NCBI RefSeq assembly: GCF_000301075.1
Contig: NZ_JH932293.1
Span: 521,349-572,202 of the forward strand
Direction of reading: 5' to 3'
Length of the DNA stretch: 50,854 bases
Origin: Bergeyella zoohelcum ATCC 43767
GTDB lineage: Bacteria; Bacteroidota; Bacteroidia; Flavobacteriales; Weeksellaceae
Below, one piece after another: positions 43,696 to 50,854 of this stretch; position 1 is the first letter of the stretch, and every line of letters begins with the position of its first letter. A program made the translations under genes and the position numbers. Below the pieces are notes generated by a model. That model was not told the origin of the DNA, did no database searches, and worked only from the letters and a program-made list of their open reading frames with translations.

Positions 43696-44559
43696 ATGAT
43701 AAATACACTAAAATATAGACTGAAATCTGCATTAAAAGTATTTTTAGGTAAAGCAAAAATAGAGAAGCCTATAGTGTTCACAGGATTTAAGGAATCTATT
43801 ATTTCAGATGATTTTAAAAAAAATCTGGAACGCTATAGTTATGAATTTATTTTTACAGAATTTGGAAAAGAGCGAGTGAATGCAGGAGGAGCCGTTTTAG
43901 ATAAAAAAAATAGACTTGAACCCTCTTTATCAGGAATAAAAAAGTTTTTCCCTAATGCTAAAATTACCGTTTTTACAGATTTTGATTGGGAAGAAAATCT
44001 AGATCTAAACATTGTAAAGGTGGAATCCCCTATCCCGTTTCCTGAGCATGCAAGATTTGGATACAGAACAGGAAATTATTTTAAGTTCAAAGGATTATTG
44101 GATTCTACAGCCGATTTTGCTTGTGCCTTGGATACAGATATGCTTTTTGTAAATGAAAACATCTACTCTTTGGTAACCTTAACTAAAAAGTTTGGATTTT
44201 GCACAGCTAATAATAGTTCAAGGCAATTAATCAATAAGGATATGGCTATTTCCCTTGATACACAAAATGTTAATGATGATAGTTTAGGAAATGCTCACTC
44301 CTATAACCAAAGTCCAATGACCCTTTGGAGAGGAGATGATAGAGGAAAAGTTTACTATAACTCTTGTTTAGAAATTATGAAAGATAATCCCTCCAGAGGA
44401 TCACTTGTAATGTATAAAGCAGCCTGGAAAACAGGTGTTTATCCTTATGTTTTGCCAATGCAATTCTGTGTATGTGATGGAGATATTGGCTGTGGGTACG
44501 AGATTCTGCTACATATTGGTCATCCAAGAGTGGCAAAATATTATGGTGTTGAGAGTTAA
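43696..44559 (+). CDS. Probable glycosyltransferase with a DxD motif
   Basis: The 287-residue protein has VFTGFKESI near the N-terminus and ACALDTDMLFVNEN with a DxD motif (146-148), typical of GT-A enzymes that hold a nucleotide sugar through a metal. RYGTGNYFKFKGLLDS-like residues (RFGYRTGNYFKFKGLL) precede it. MTLWRGDDRGKVYYNSCLE follows. It resembles stand-alone capsule or LPS glycosyltransferases, but I cannot name the family. It starts 12 nt after the GT4 gene. Confidence 0.7.
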   Translation: MINTLKYRLKSALKVFLGKAKIEKPIVFTGFKESIISDDFKKNLERYSYEFIFTEFGKERVNAGGAVLDKKNRLEPSLSGIKKFFPNAKITVFTDFDWEENLDLNIVKVESPIPFPEHARFGYRTGNYFKFKGLLDSTADFACALDTDMLFVNENIYSLVTLTKKFGFCTANNSSRQLINKDMAISLDTQNVNDDSLGNAHSYNQSPMTLWRGDDRGKVYYNSCLEIMKDNPSRGSLVMYKAAWKTGVYPYVLPMQFCVCDGDIGCGYEILLHIGHPRVAKYYGVES

Positions 44560-44628
44560 AGAAGGCTAAACATTTTAGTTTGCCTCTAAAATCTCTTTGT
44601 AGAAAGGGTATATTATATTTGTTTGATA

Positions 44629-44745
44629 TTAGTCTACCCCACTGTTTTTTCTCAGTACTGAATTGAGAATATTTTGGTCTTGGAAAATCGGTTTTTCGAT
44701 TTCATTTAACTCCGAAAATAGTTTGTTCAGCAAATGCTTATCCAT
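44629..44745 (-). other. Small open frame of 38 codons, possible remnant
   Basis: An ATG at 44745 on the minus strand opens a frame with LNKLFSELNEIEKPIF and NSVLRKNSGVD before TAA. Its codons look protein-like, and its composition is unlike random A/T-rich spacer. It overlaps the acyltransferase remnant on the other strand by 24 bp. It may be the end of a lost gene. No family is recognised. Confidence 0.3.
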
Positions 44746-44868
44746 ATTTTTGGTTTCAATGCTTACGAACTTATCATTCCGAGTTTACTTGTTTCGGGGC
44801 TCCTCGGTTGGTTGTCATGGCACTGGGTAGAGAAAAGAGCACTTAATTTGAAAAATATTATTAGATAA
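44722..44868 (+). pseudogene. C-terminal remnant of an acyltransferase-3 gene
   Basis: A 48-residue open frame reads FGFNAYELIIPSLLVSGLLG followed by WLSWHWVEKRALNLKN and a TAA that is directly followed by the next ATG. The last helix and the W-H-x-V/I-E-K ending are the usual C-terminus of acyltransferase-3 (OafA-like) proteins. A TAG lies just upstream and the rest is gone. It does not derive from the copy at 34746-35786, whose end differs. The rest of 44560-44868 has only the small minus-strand frame. Confidence 0.7.
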
Positions 44869-45672
44869 ATGATACCTAAGAAAATACATTATTTTTGGTT
44901 CGGAAAAGGTAAAAAATCGGATTTAGTAAAATTTTGTTTAGAAAGTTGGAAGAAGAATCAATCTGATTTTGAAATTATAGAATGGACGGAAGAAAATTTT
45001 GATGTTAATCAATGTTCATTCGCCAGGGAAGCATATGCAAAAAAGAAATGGGCGTTTGTTTCGGATTATGCCAGGGCAAAGATTTTATATGAAGAAGGTG
45101 GTTTTTATTTGGATACAGATATGGAGTTAAAATTTCCTTTAGATGAGTTTGTTAATCATCGTGCCATTTGTGGATTTGAAATAGAAGATGTTCCCTATTC
45201 TGCTTTTTGGGCAGTAGAGAAAAGACATCCGTTAGCTAAGGATATTAAAGATTATTATGAAAAATTAAATCATTTTTCAGAAATTCCTAATACTGCTATT
45301 TTTTCAAAATTATTAATTGATAAATATGGTGCAAATGGTAAAGAGGATAAATTTCAACAACTAAAAGAAGGGATAGCATTATATCCGTCTCACTATTTCT
45401 CATTGGATTTACCTAAAAACTATATCACTCATCATTTTTCAGGTTCTTGGCATTCTTCTTGGCTAGAAAGTGATAGTACCTATAAAAAAATGGTTAACAC
45501 TTATGGGGTTCTCAAACAATTACAAGATATTCCAAATGGGAAAAAACATATTAAGGATGTAATTTATAATCATAAAAAATTGGATTTAGATAAAATATTA
45601 TCTCAGTTTCCATTAAGGTTTATAGTAAATTTCGTAGTAATTCAATTGCTAAAAAAAATAAAACTTAAATGA
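44869..45672 (+). CDS. GT32-like glycosyltransferase (capsular polysaccharide type)
   Basis: The 267-residue protein opens MIPKKIHYFWFG, and ARAKILYEEGGFYLDTDMEL carries the DxD pair Asp82/Asp84, the signature of the OCH1/GT32 sugar-binding DxD family. It also has the usual SDYARAKIL and YITHHFSGSWHSSW segments. Members add mannose- or galactose-type residues to surface glycans; specificity is unknown. It starts on the first base after the acyltransferase remnant. The next gene overlaps it (ATGA). Confidence 0.88.
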   Translation: MIPKKIHYFWFGKGKKSDLVKFCLESWKKNQSDFEIIEWTEENFDVNQCSFAREAYAKKKWAFVSDYARAKILYEEGGFYLDTDMELKFPLDEFVNHRAICGFEIEDVPYSAFWAVEKRHPLAKDIKDYYEKLNHFSEIPNTAIFSKLLIDKYGANGKEDKFQQLKEGIALYPSHYFSLDLPKNYITHHFSGSWHSSWLESDSTYKKMVNTYGVLKQLQDIPNGKKHIKDVIYNHKKLDLDKILSQFPLRFIVNFVVIQLLKKIKLK

Positions 45673-46349
45673 TCATCGGTAACGGGCTTATTGCCTCTTT
45701 GTTTAGGGAGGATGATGCGGAAAGCGTAGTGTTTTTCGCTTCGGGGGTTTCTAATTCTTTGGAAACTCGGGAATCTGAATTTCTGAGGGAAGAAAATCTT
45801 ATTAGGAAAACCATTTCGGAGAATGAGGGTAAAATCTTCGTTTATTTTTCCACTTGTAGTATTTATGATTCTTCCAAAGCACAAAGTCAGTATGTCCTTC
45901 ACAAGCTAAAAATGGAGCAAATCATTGCGGACGCCTGTGAGAAGTATCTCATTTTAAGGGTGAGTAATGCTGTAGGGCATGGTGGAAACCCTAACCTTCT
46001 GATGAACTATCTTATCCGTTCTGTGAAAAATGGAGAAACAATTAATGTGCATACTAAGGCGACTAGGAATCTGATTGATACCGAGGATATTAAGAATGTT
46101 ACCTTATTGCTCCTTGAAAAGCAAGAGCTGAACAAGATAGTAAACTTAGCGTATTTAGAGAATTATGCCATCATTGAAATTTTAGAAATCATAGAGAAGT
46201 TTTTTAGTCTGAATCTCAATGTTAATCTCATCAAAGCAGGCTCTGGTTATGATATTAGTATTCCAGATATTCAAGACTATTTCAAAAAAAATAAATTGAC
46301 CAATAAAGAGGCGTATCTTTGTAACATATTAAAGAAATACTATTCATAA
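45669..46349 (+). CDS. NAD-dependent epimerase/dehydratase-like protein, short
   Basis: The 226-residue protein resembles a shortened sugar-nucleotide SDR. It opens MIIGNGLIASLF, where the full NAD loop GxxGxxG is reduced to GNGLIA. It has the FSTCSIYD catalytic Ser-Thr region, but the usual YxxxK is represented by SQYVLHKLKMEQ (Tyr and Lys four apart). LRVSNAVGHGGNPNLLMNYL and NLIDTEDIKNVTLLLL complete the fold. It could be a reductase for a deoxysugar. It overlaps the GT32 gene by 4 nt and ends 1 nt before the next gene. Confidence 0.72.
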   Translation: MIIGNGLIASLFREDDAESVVFFASGVSNSLETRESEFLREENLIRKTISENEGKIFVYFSTCSIYDSSKAQSQYVLHKLKMEQIIADACEKYLILRVSNAVGHGGNPNLLMNYLIRSVKNGETINVHTKATRNLIDTEDIKNVTLLLLEKQELNKIVNLAYLENYAIIEILEIIEKFFSLNLNVNLIKAGSGYDISIPDIQDYFKKNKLTNKEAYLCNILKKYYS

Positions 46350-46350
46350 A

Positions 46351-47346
46351 ATGAATTTCCAATCATTACAAAACAAAAAAATATTAGTAACCGGTGGAGC
46401 AGGCTTCATCGGTTCTAATCTTTCTGAAAAGCTCTTGGAATTAGGAGCTATGGTGACCGTTTTGGATAATTTTGCCACAGGACATAGACACAATATAGAG
46501 GCTTTCCTATCCAATGAGAATTTTACCTTGATAGAGGGAGACATCCGCGATTTGGAAACTTGTAGAAAAGCTTGTGAAGGACAGGATTTTGTCTTGCATC
46601 AGGCGGCTTTAGGTTCTGTACCGCGTTCCATTAATTACCCAATTACCAGTAATGATGTGAATGTAGGCGGTTTCCTTAATATGCTGGTAGCTGCGAGAGA
46701 TACGGGAGTAAAACGCTTGGTTTATGCCGCGAGTTCCTCTACTTATGGAGATTCTAAATCGCTACCTAAGGTGGAGGATGTCATCGGAAAACCACTTTCC
46801 CCGTATGCAATCACTAAATATGTCAACGAACTATACGCCGATGTATTCAAAAGAACTTATGATTTTGATACTATTGGATTGAGATATTTTAATGTCTTCG
46901 GAAGAAGACAAGATCCTAAAGGAGCGTATGCGGCGGTAATTCCCAAATTTGTGATTCAGCTGATGAACCACCAATCGCCTACCATTAATGGCGATGGAAC
47001 TTACTCTCGTGATTTTACTTATATTGATAATGTGATTCAGATGAATCTTTTGGCGATGATTTCAGAGAATGAAAATGCAGTTAATCAAGTATATAACACG
47101 GCGGTAGGCGACCGAACGACCATCAAAGATATGGCGGAATTGCTCAAAAAATATCTATCGGAATACGACCCTAAAATCGCAGAAGTAGAAATTCTCCATG
47201 GGCCAAATCGTCAGGGGGATGTGCCACATTCTTTGGCTTCCATAGAAAAAGCACAAAAGAATTTGGGTTACCAACCCACTCATAAATTCGCTGAAGGGCT
47301 AAAAGAAGCGGTAGATTGGTATTGGGAGCATCTGAAACTATCATAA
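46351..47346 (+). CDS. UDP-GlcNAc (or UDP-glucose) 4-epimerase, WbpP/Gne-like
   Basis: The 331-residue extended SDR has VTGGAGFIGSNL (13-24), LHQAALGSVPRSI, the catalytic Ser in AASSSTYGDS and the Tyr/Lys pair in SPYAITKYVNEL. LRYFNVFGRRQDPKGAYAAVIPKF is typical of the WbpP/WbgU group that converts UDP-GlcNAc to UDP-GalNAc or the uronic forms. With ugd this suggests a HexNAc-uronic or GalNAc residue in the glycan. It is the last gene of the polysaccharide locus. Confidence 0.9.
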   Translation: MNFQSLQNKKILVTGGAGFIGSNLSEKLLELGAMVTVLDNFATGHRHNIEAFLSNENFTLIEGDIRDLETCRKACEGQDFVLHQAALGSVPRSINYPITSNDVNVGGFLNMLVAARDTGVKRLVYAASSSTYGDSKSLPKVEDVIGKPLSPYAITKYVNELYADVFKRTYDFDTIGLRYFNVFGRRQDPKGAYAAVIPKFVIQLMNHQSPTINGDGTYSRDFTYIDNVIQMNLLAMISENENAVNQVYNTAVGDRTTIKDMAELLKKYLSEYDPKIAEVEILHGPNRQGDVPHSLASIEKAQKNLGYQPTHKFAEGLKEAVDWYWEHLKLS

Positions 47347-47352
47347 GTTTAT

Positions 47353-47377
47353 CTTCGTTTTTGAAAAACAAACGAAG
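47353..47377 (+). terminator. Hairpin after the epimerase gene
   Basis: CTTCGTTT (47353-47360) and AAACGAAG (47370-47377) pair perfectly over a 9-nt loop, 7 bp after the stop codon. There is no T-run after it, so terminator function is uncertain. Confidence 0.45.
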
Positions 47378-47478
47378 AATTCGGCTTTATCATCAGTAAA
47401 TTATTTCAAATAAATACGATTGGATAGTGATAAAAATCATTTATTATTATTTGTACTTAATAAAAATAGCTGTAGAAC

Positions 47479-48315
47479 TCATCTGGACTTTCTCTTTTGT
47501 TTAAATTTTCTGAGTCCTGAGACGATAAATGCAAGGTAATTAAAACCTATCCAACTACTTACGGTAGTATCAAAACGATTTAAAACCGAACGAAAACTAT
47601 CCATCCAAGCGTTGCTTCTTTCAATGGCGTAACGCTCTTTATAGAGTTTTTTATCGAAATAATGTTCCGTTTCAGAGGGTGATTTTTGGTTTCTTTTGTT
47701 TTCACAAATATTGGCTATGATACCTTCTGAGGCGGTTATTTTCCGAAGATTTTCACTGTCAAAACCTGCATCAAAATTCACAAATAAACCCTCTGTGGAA
47801 ATTTCAGCCTTTTTCAAAACGGATGTAATTCCTTGAAAATGAACCTCTATATTATACAAGTCGTGATGCTCGCCAGATATAGGCTGAGACATTGCTAACA
47901 TCAAACCTTGCCTGTCGGACAAGAACAAACTATTCGTTGTTTTTGCTTTTTTACGAGCTTGATAACCGACTTCTTCCCCGCCTTTTTTTGCGGGTGTTTG
48001 GCTACCGTCAAAATCGCAACTTGAACAATCTATTTTCGATTTGTTTTTCTTCAAAATTTCTACCCAACAAGTCTGCCAAGCACCTTCTTCACACCATTTC
48101 CGGTAATGCCCAAACACGGTTTTATAGCTCGGAACTACCTCTGAAAACAATTGTTCCATTGGTAAAAGTGCCCATTGAATACCTGTTTTTAATTTGTATA
48201 AAATACAGTTAACTATCTCACTAATAGGCGATTTTGGTTTAAATCCTCTTTTTCTTTTAGGTAAATGTGGGATAATTTCTTCTATTATCGTATCTTTGTC
48301 CAGTACTACAAACAA
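47479..48315 (-). mobile_element. IS5-family transposase
   Basis: The 278-residue DDE transposase has the N-terminal IS5-type domain (LPKRKRGFKPKSPISEIVNCILYKLKTGIQW...LP, about 18-60), then CDFDGSQTPAKKGGEEVGYQARKKAKTTN with the first catalytic Asp. NFDAGFDSENLR holds the second, and KERYAIERSNAWMDSFRSVLNRF holds the Glu. It starts with TTG at 48315. The reading frame is intact. I could not define terminal inverted repeats with confidence. It lies between the glycan locus and the toxin array. Confidence 0.88.
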
Positions 48316-48368
48316 GGTCTTAGGTTTTTATGTTTCACACCACAAAAATCATAATTCCTTGTTTGTTT

Positions 48369-48878
48369 TCAAAAAGTCAAGATAGACTCATTCTCAAAAC
48401 TATTATTCTGACTGATATTTCTAGTAAAAATACGATCTAAAACCGAATAAAACCTTTTAAATCGCTCTGTTTTTTGGTGATTAATAGACGATGAATCCAT
48501 CGTATAAACATATTTAATAACAATCTTACGCTTATTGGTATATATACTATAAGTATCAAAAATTTTTCCAGATTCAAAGAATTCCATTACTTCCCCTATG
48601 TCATGATTCATGTCATGAAAAGAACCGATTTCGTTTTCGATAAAAGATTTTTGTATATCACTCAAATCTTTCGCAGAAAGATTTATTTTTACAGAATCCT
48701 CCTTTATATCTAATATATCATTCTTATCTTGCACTCTATCATAGATATAAAGTTCGCTATTATTCAAATACACAACAGTCCCAATAAAATCCTCCTGCTT
48801 AAACCCCAACACCTTCTCTCTATTACAAGACTGAAAAAATAAACCGCTGAAAAAAACGAAAAACAAAAATATTTTCAT
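48369..48878 (-). CDS. Lipoprotein, predicted immunity protein of the orphan toxin tip
   Basis: The 169-residue protein has a lipoprotein signal (MKIFLFFVFFSGLFFQSC, Cys18). It is homologous along its length to the lipoprotein at 49322-49819: CNREKVLGF against CKREKMIGF, GTVVYLNNSELYIYD against GTIIYQDNEELYYLD, NKRKIVIKY against DRRKIVVNY, and ERFKRFYSVLDRIF against NRFKLFHSVLDTIY. Its ATG lies 1 nt after the stop of the orphan toxin tip, the usual toxin-immunity order. A lipid-anchored location suggests protection outside the cytoplasm. Immunity is inferred from position. Confidence 0.78.
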   Translation of the reverse strand: MKIFLFFVFFSGLFFQSCNREKVLGFKQEDFIGTVVYLNNSELYIYDRVQDKNDILDIKEDSVKINLSAKDLSDIQKSFIENEIGSFHDMNHDIGEVMEFFESGKIFDTYSIYTNKRKIVIKYVYTMDSSSINHQKTERFKRFYSVLDRIFTRNISQNNSFENESILTF

Positions 48879-48879
48879 A

Positions 48880-49312
48880 TTAAAAAAGCTCTACAAATTT
48901 ATCAAGTCCCAAATTACTCCACATATAGTTTTTAGGTATATGAAATCCCCCGTAACTATTAAGGTGCTTCAGAATACCATTTACAGACAAATTATGATAC
49001 CTAGCATAGGCGTAATTGTAAGACCAAGCAGATCTTTCTAAATACCCTAGTGTTATTTAATCCTAACATCACATGTCGGGCATGAATAAACTCGTGATTT
49101 AAAATAGATTTTGCCATATAATGTCCATCAACACGGACTCCTTTTAAACCCGGAGACACCCATATTTTAGAAGCATTATTCTCATGAATAGTCTTTGCAA
49201 TCTTCATAGATCCTGATTTTTTTATTGAATTTCCAAAAATATCTTTTTTATATTCAACCATAAACCCTTTTTCCATTTTGATATACTTACCGGTCTGATT
49301 CTGGGGGAGCAT
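48880..49312 (-). pseudogene. Orphan copy of the Rhs toxin tip, frameshifted
   Basis: From an ATG at 49312 the frame gives a 92-residue stretch with KYIKMEKGFMVEY, then SPGLKGVRVDGHYMAKSIL and HEFIHARH, homologous to the end of the intact toxin. One extra C in a CCC run (49045-49047, CC in the intact copy) shifts the frame. Past it the original frame continues as YLERSAWSYNYAYARYHNLS to LGLDKFVELF and TAA at 48880. The N-terminal Rhs core and pre-toxin part are absent. It lies 9 nt after the first immunity gene, in the same frame as that gene. Confidence 0.85.
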
Positions 49313-49321
49313 TGTACTGGA

Positions 49322-49819
49322 TTACCGATTTTTGAAATGATTTTTTATTTTTTCACTATAAATGGTATCTAATACCGAATGAAACAACTTAAATCTATTC
49401 GTTTTATCTCTATTTATGAGGGACATTTGGGAGCTATTTTGATAGTTTACAACAATCTTTCTTCTATCTGTAATAATGGTATACTTTTTCAAATTTTCAT
49501 CTGTATGAATCTCATCTATAATATCTCCAACATCATTGTTATTATGATTAAAAAGATAAATCTTATTCTCTGAAAAGGCATTATTAATTTTCTCCATTTC
49601 ATAACTAGTTAGACTCATTTTTATGGTATCACATGATAATTCATCACTTGACAAAAAAAACTGTTCTTTACCTATCTTATAATCTAGATAATATAGCTCT
49701 TCATTATCTTGATAAATTATAGTTCCAATCTTTGAAAACTCTAATTGAAAACCAATCATTTTTTCACGCTTACAAGACATAGCAAAACTAACAACAATAA
49801 TGTAACACAACAACCTCAT
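49322..49819 (-). CDS. Lipoprotein, predicted immunity protein of the Rhs toxin
   Basis: The 165-residue protein begins MRLLCYIIVVSFAMSCKREK, with a lipobox (FAMSC, Cys16). It follows the toxin stop by 3 nt and is homologous to the second lipoprotein at 48369-48878. About 150 residues should lie in the periplasm or on the inside of the outer membrane. Position right behind a polymorphic toxin, small size and duplication with a toxin tip make an immunity role likely. Divergence between the two copies fits different toxin variants. Confidence 0.8.
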   Translation of the reverse strand: MRLLCYIIVVSFAMSCKREKMIGFQLEFSKIGTIIYQDNEELYYLDYKIGKEQFFLSSDELSCDTIKMSLTSYEMEKINNAFSENKIYLFNHNNNDVGDIIDEIHTDENLKKYTIITDRRKIVVNYQNSSQMSLINRDKTNRFKLFHSVLDTIYSEKIKNHFKNR

Positions 49820-49822
49820 TGC

Positions 49823-50854
49823 TTAAAATAATTTTAAAAATTTATCCAATCCTAAATTACTCCACATATAGTTTTTAGGTATATGAAATCCTCCGTAACT
49901 ATTAAGGTGTTTCAAAATACCATTTACAGGCAAATTATGATACCTAGCATAAGCATAGTTATAAGACCAAGCAGATCTTTCTAAATACCTAGTGTTATTT
50001 AATCCTAACATCATATGACGAGCATGGATGAATTCATGATTTAAAATAGATTTTGCCATATAATGCCCATTGATATGAATACCCTTTAATCCGGGAGACA
50101 CATATAAAATTGTTTCAGATTCACTTTTTACAACTTTTGCAAGAGTTTGACCTATTTGTTGTTCTTGATTATAAGTTCTTATATATTCTTTCATTAAACC
50201 ATTTTCCAACTTATAAAAGGAACCTTTTGAGTGTGGAAGGTTGTCGGAGGATACTAGTCTAACATCATCTATTTTGAGTTTTCTCATAATCGTATTCACA
50301 TCACCATTATTCTTTTGAATATACTCTAATAATTCCTGCTTACTTGAAAATTGCTGCCCATCATAACTAAAATCTCCCTTTGCATCTAATTCTACAGAGT
50401 TTTTACCTTCAAACAATTTCCCTAACCCATAACTCACCGCTGCTATAGACCCACCTATCACTGCTCCTTTTACAAGTCCCTTAAAGAAATTTTCATTGTT
50501 CATAAGAGCTTGTACGCCACCACCGCCTGCTCCTGCCAATGCACCATTACCCACAGTTTCCCAAAAACCTCCTGCCTTAAACACATCCCCTAATCCTACA
50601 GAGGCAATCTTAGAAACTGCCATAAAGAAAAGTCCTTTAACAAACTGAAAAGCATCTATTGTCCCTGTAACTAAAGCATCTATGGATTTCACTATCTGCA
50701 CCGCTGAGAAAATTGCGGATATTATTTTTATCGCTCCAAATATAAATCCTACAAACTCTCCACTCGGGTCATTGTACATCAGTGGGTTATTGTACACATA
50801 GCCGTATTTGTTATAGTTCTGCGTGTTGTATGGGTCTTGGATATGTTCATCGGC
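49823..50854 (-). CDS. Rhs polymorphic toxin, C-terminal part with HExxH domain (continues beyond the window)
   Basis: The frame is open to the window edge (343 residues seen); the 5' part is cut off. It starts in the end of an Rhs core (DPYNTQNYNKYGYVYNNP then LMYNDPSGE), the hallmark of RHS-repeat-associated core domains. Next is a hydrophobic, Gly/Ala-rich pre-toxin (about 35-155), with one membrane-like segment at FVGFIFGAIKIISAIFSAVQIV. The toxin tip (about 200-343) holds SPGLKGIHINGHYMAKSIL then NHEFIHARHMMLGLNNTR, with HEFIH matching the HExxH zinc-metallopeptidase motif. Peptidase activity is inferred. Immunity and orphan genes follow. Confidence 0.85.
   Translation of the reverse strand, partial: ADEHIQDPYNTQNYNKYGYVYNNPLMYNDPSGEFVGFIFGAIKIISAIFSAVQIVKSIDALVTGTIDAFQFVKGLFFMAVSKIASVGLGDVFKAGGFWETVGNGALAGAGGGGVQALMNNENFFKGLVKGAVIGGSIAAVSYGLGKLFEGKNSVELDAKGDFSYDGQQFSSKQELLEYIQKNNGDVNTIMRKLKIDDVRLVSSDNLPHSKGSFYKLENGLMKEYIRTYNQEQQIGQTLAKVVKSESETILYVSPGLKGIHINGHYMAKSILNHEFIHARHMMLGLNNTRYLERSAWSYNYAYARYHNLPVNGILKHLNSYGGFHIPKNYMWSNLGLDKFLKLF

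Noticed and set aside
47432-48352. AAAAATCAT direct repeat flanking the transposase as a target-site duplication
   Set aside because: The 9-bp match (47432-47440 and 48344-48352) is A/T-rich and no inverted repeats lie just inside it, so chance is likely.
49379-49573. 64-codon plus-strand frame opposite the immunity lipoprotein
   Set aside because: It is a low-complexity shadow of the minus-strand gene.

Overview
The window looks like chromosome of a low-GC flavobacterium, most likely of the Weeksellaceae (Chryseobacterium, Riemerella, Bergeyella group); the genus cannot be fixed from sequence alone. The reasons are Bacteroidetes-type promoters (TAnnTTTG), an exosortase of the XrtF class with its partner, DUF3127 and DUF3078 proteins, a free-standing RapZ C-terminal domain beside AmgK and MurU homologues, and many signal peptides of MKKxLxLxxxL..A-Q type.

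Positions 1-30000 are mostly housekeeping. They hold a secreted repeat protein (202-1803), an AsmA-like protein, the dnaB-rnhA-nitroreductase operon, asd, a prolyl oligopeptidase lipoprotein, a LOG/MurU-like/RapZ-C/AmgK-like operon (12443-15323, predicted cell-wall sugar salvage), xrtF with its partner, rplU-rpmA, aat, three tRNAs (Leu-TAG, Gly-GCC, Leu-TAA), two related membrane proteins, a pabB-pabC pair, a DUF3078 protein, a SpmA/SpmB-type transporter-like protein, clpC and rplY. Most units end in clear stem-loop terminators. Several genes have a -7 box exactly 4 nt before the start codon, which predicts leaderless mRNAs. An intergenic array of eight 21-bp repeats (23773-23940) is open on the plus strand and nearly open on the minus strand.

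Positions 29713-47346 form a surface-polysaccharide locus (LPS O-chain or capsule). Nucleotide-sugar genes (ugd, rfbB, rfbA, two epimerase-like genes) are interleaved with AT-rich genes: seven likely glycosyltransferases, a GtrB-like polyprenyl-phosphate glycosyltransferase with a DUF6056-type GT-C-like membrane protein, two acyltransferases and an MsbA/PglK-type ABC exporter. The region shows variation and decay. There is a (ATAC)10 tract inside the membrane acyltransferase gene, a frameshifted GT4 gene, and remnants of a four-helix-bundle gene and of a second acyltransferase.

Positions 47479-50854 hold an IS5-type transposase and then, on the minus strand, the end of an Rhs polymorphic-toxin gene. 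Its C-terminal domain carries an HExxH motif. It is followed by a lipoprotein that is the likely immunity factor, then a second, frameshifted copy of the toxin tip, then a second homologous lipoprotein. This toxin/immunity plus orphan toxin/immunity array is the strongest candidate here for a poorly described system: a predicted metallopeptidase effector neutralised by membrane-anchored immunity lipoproteins.
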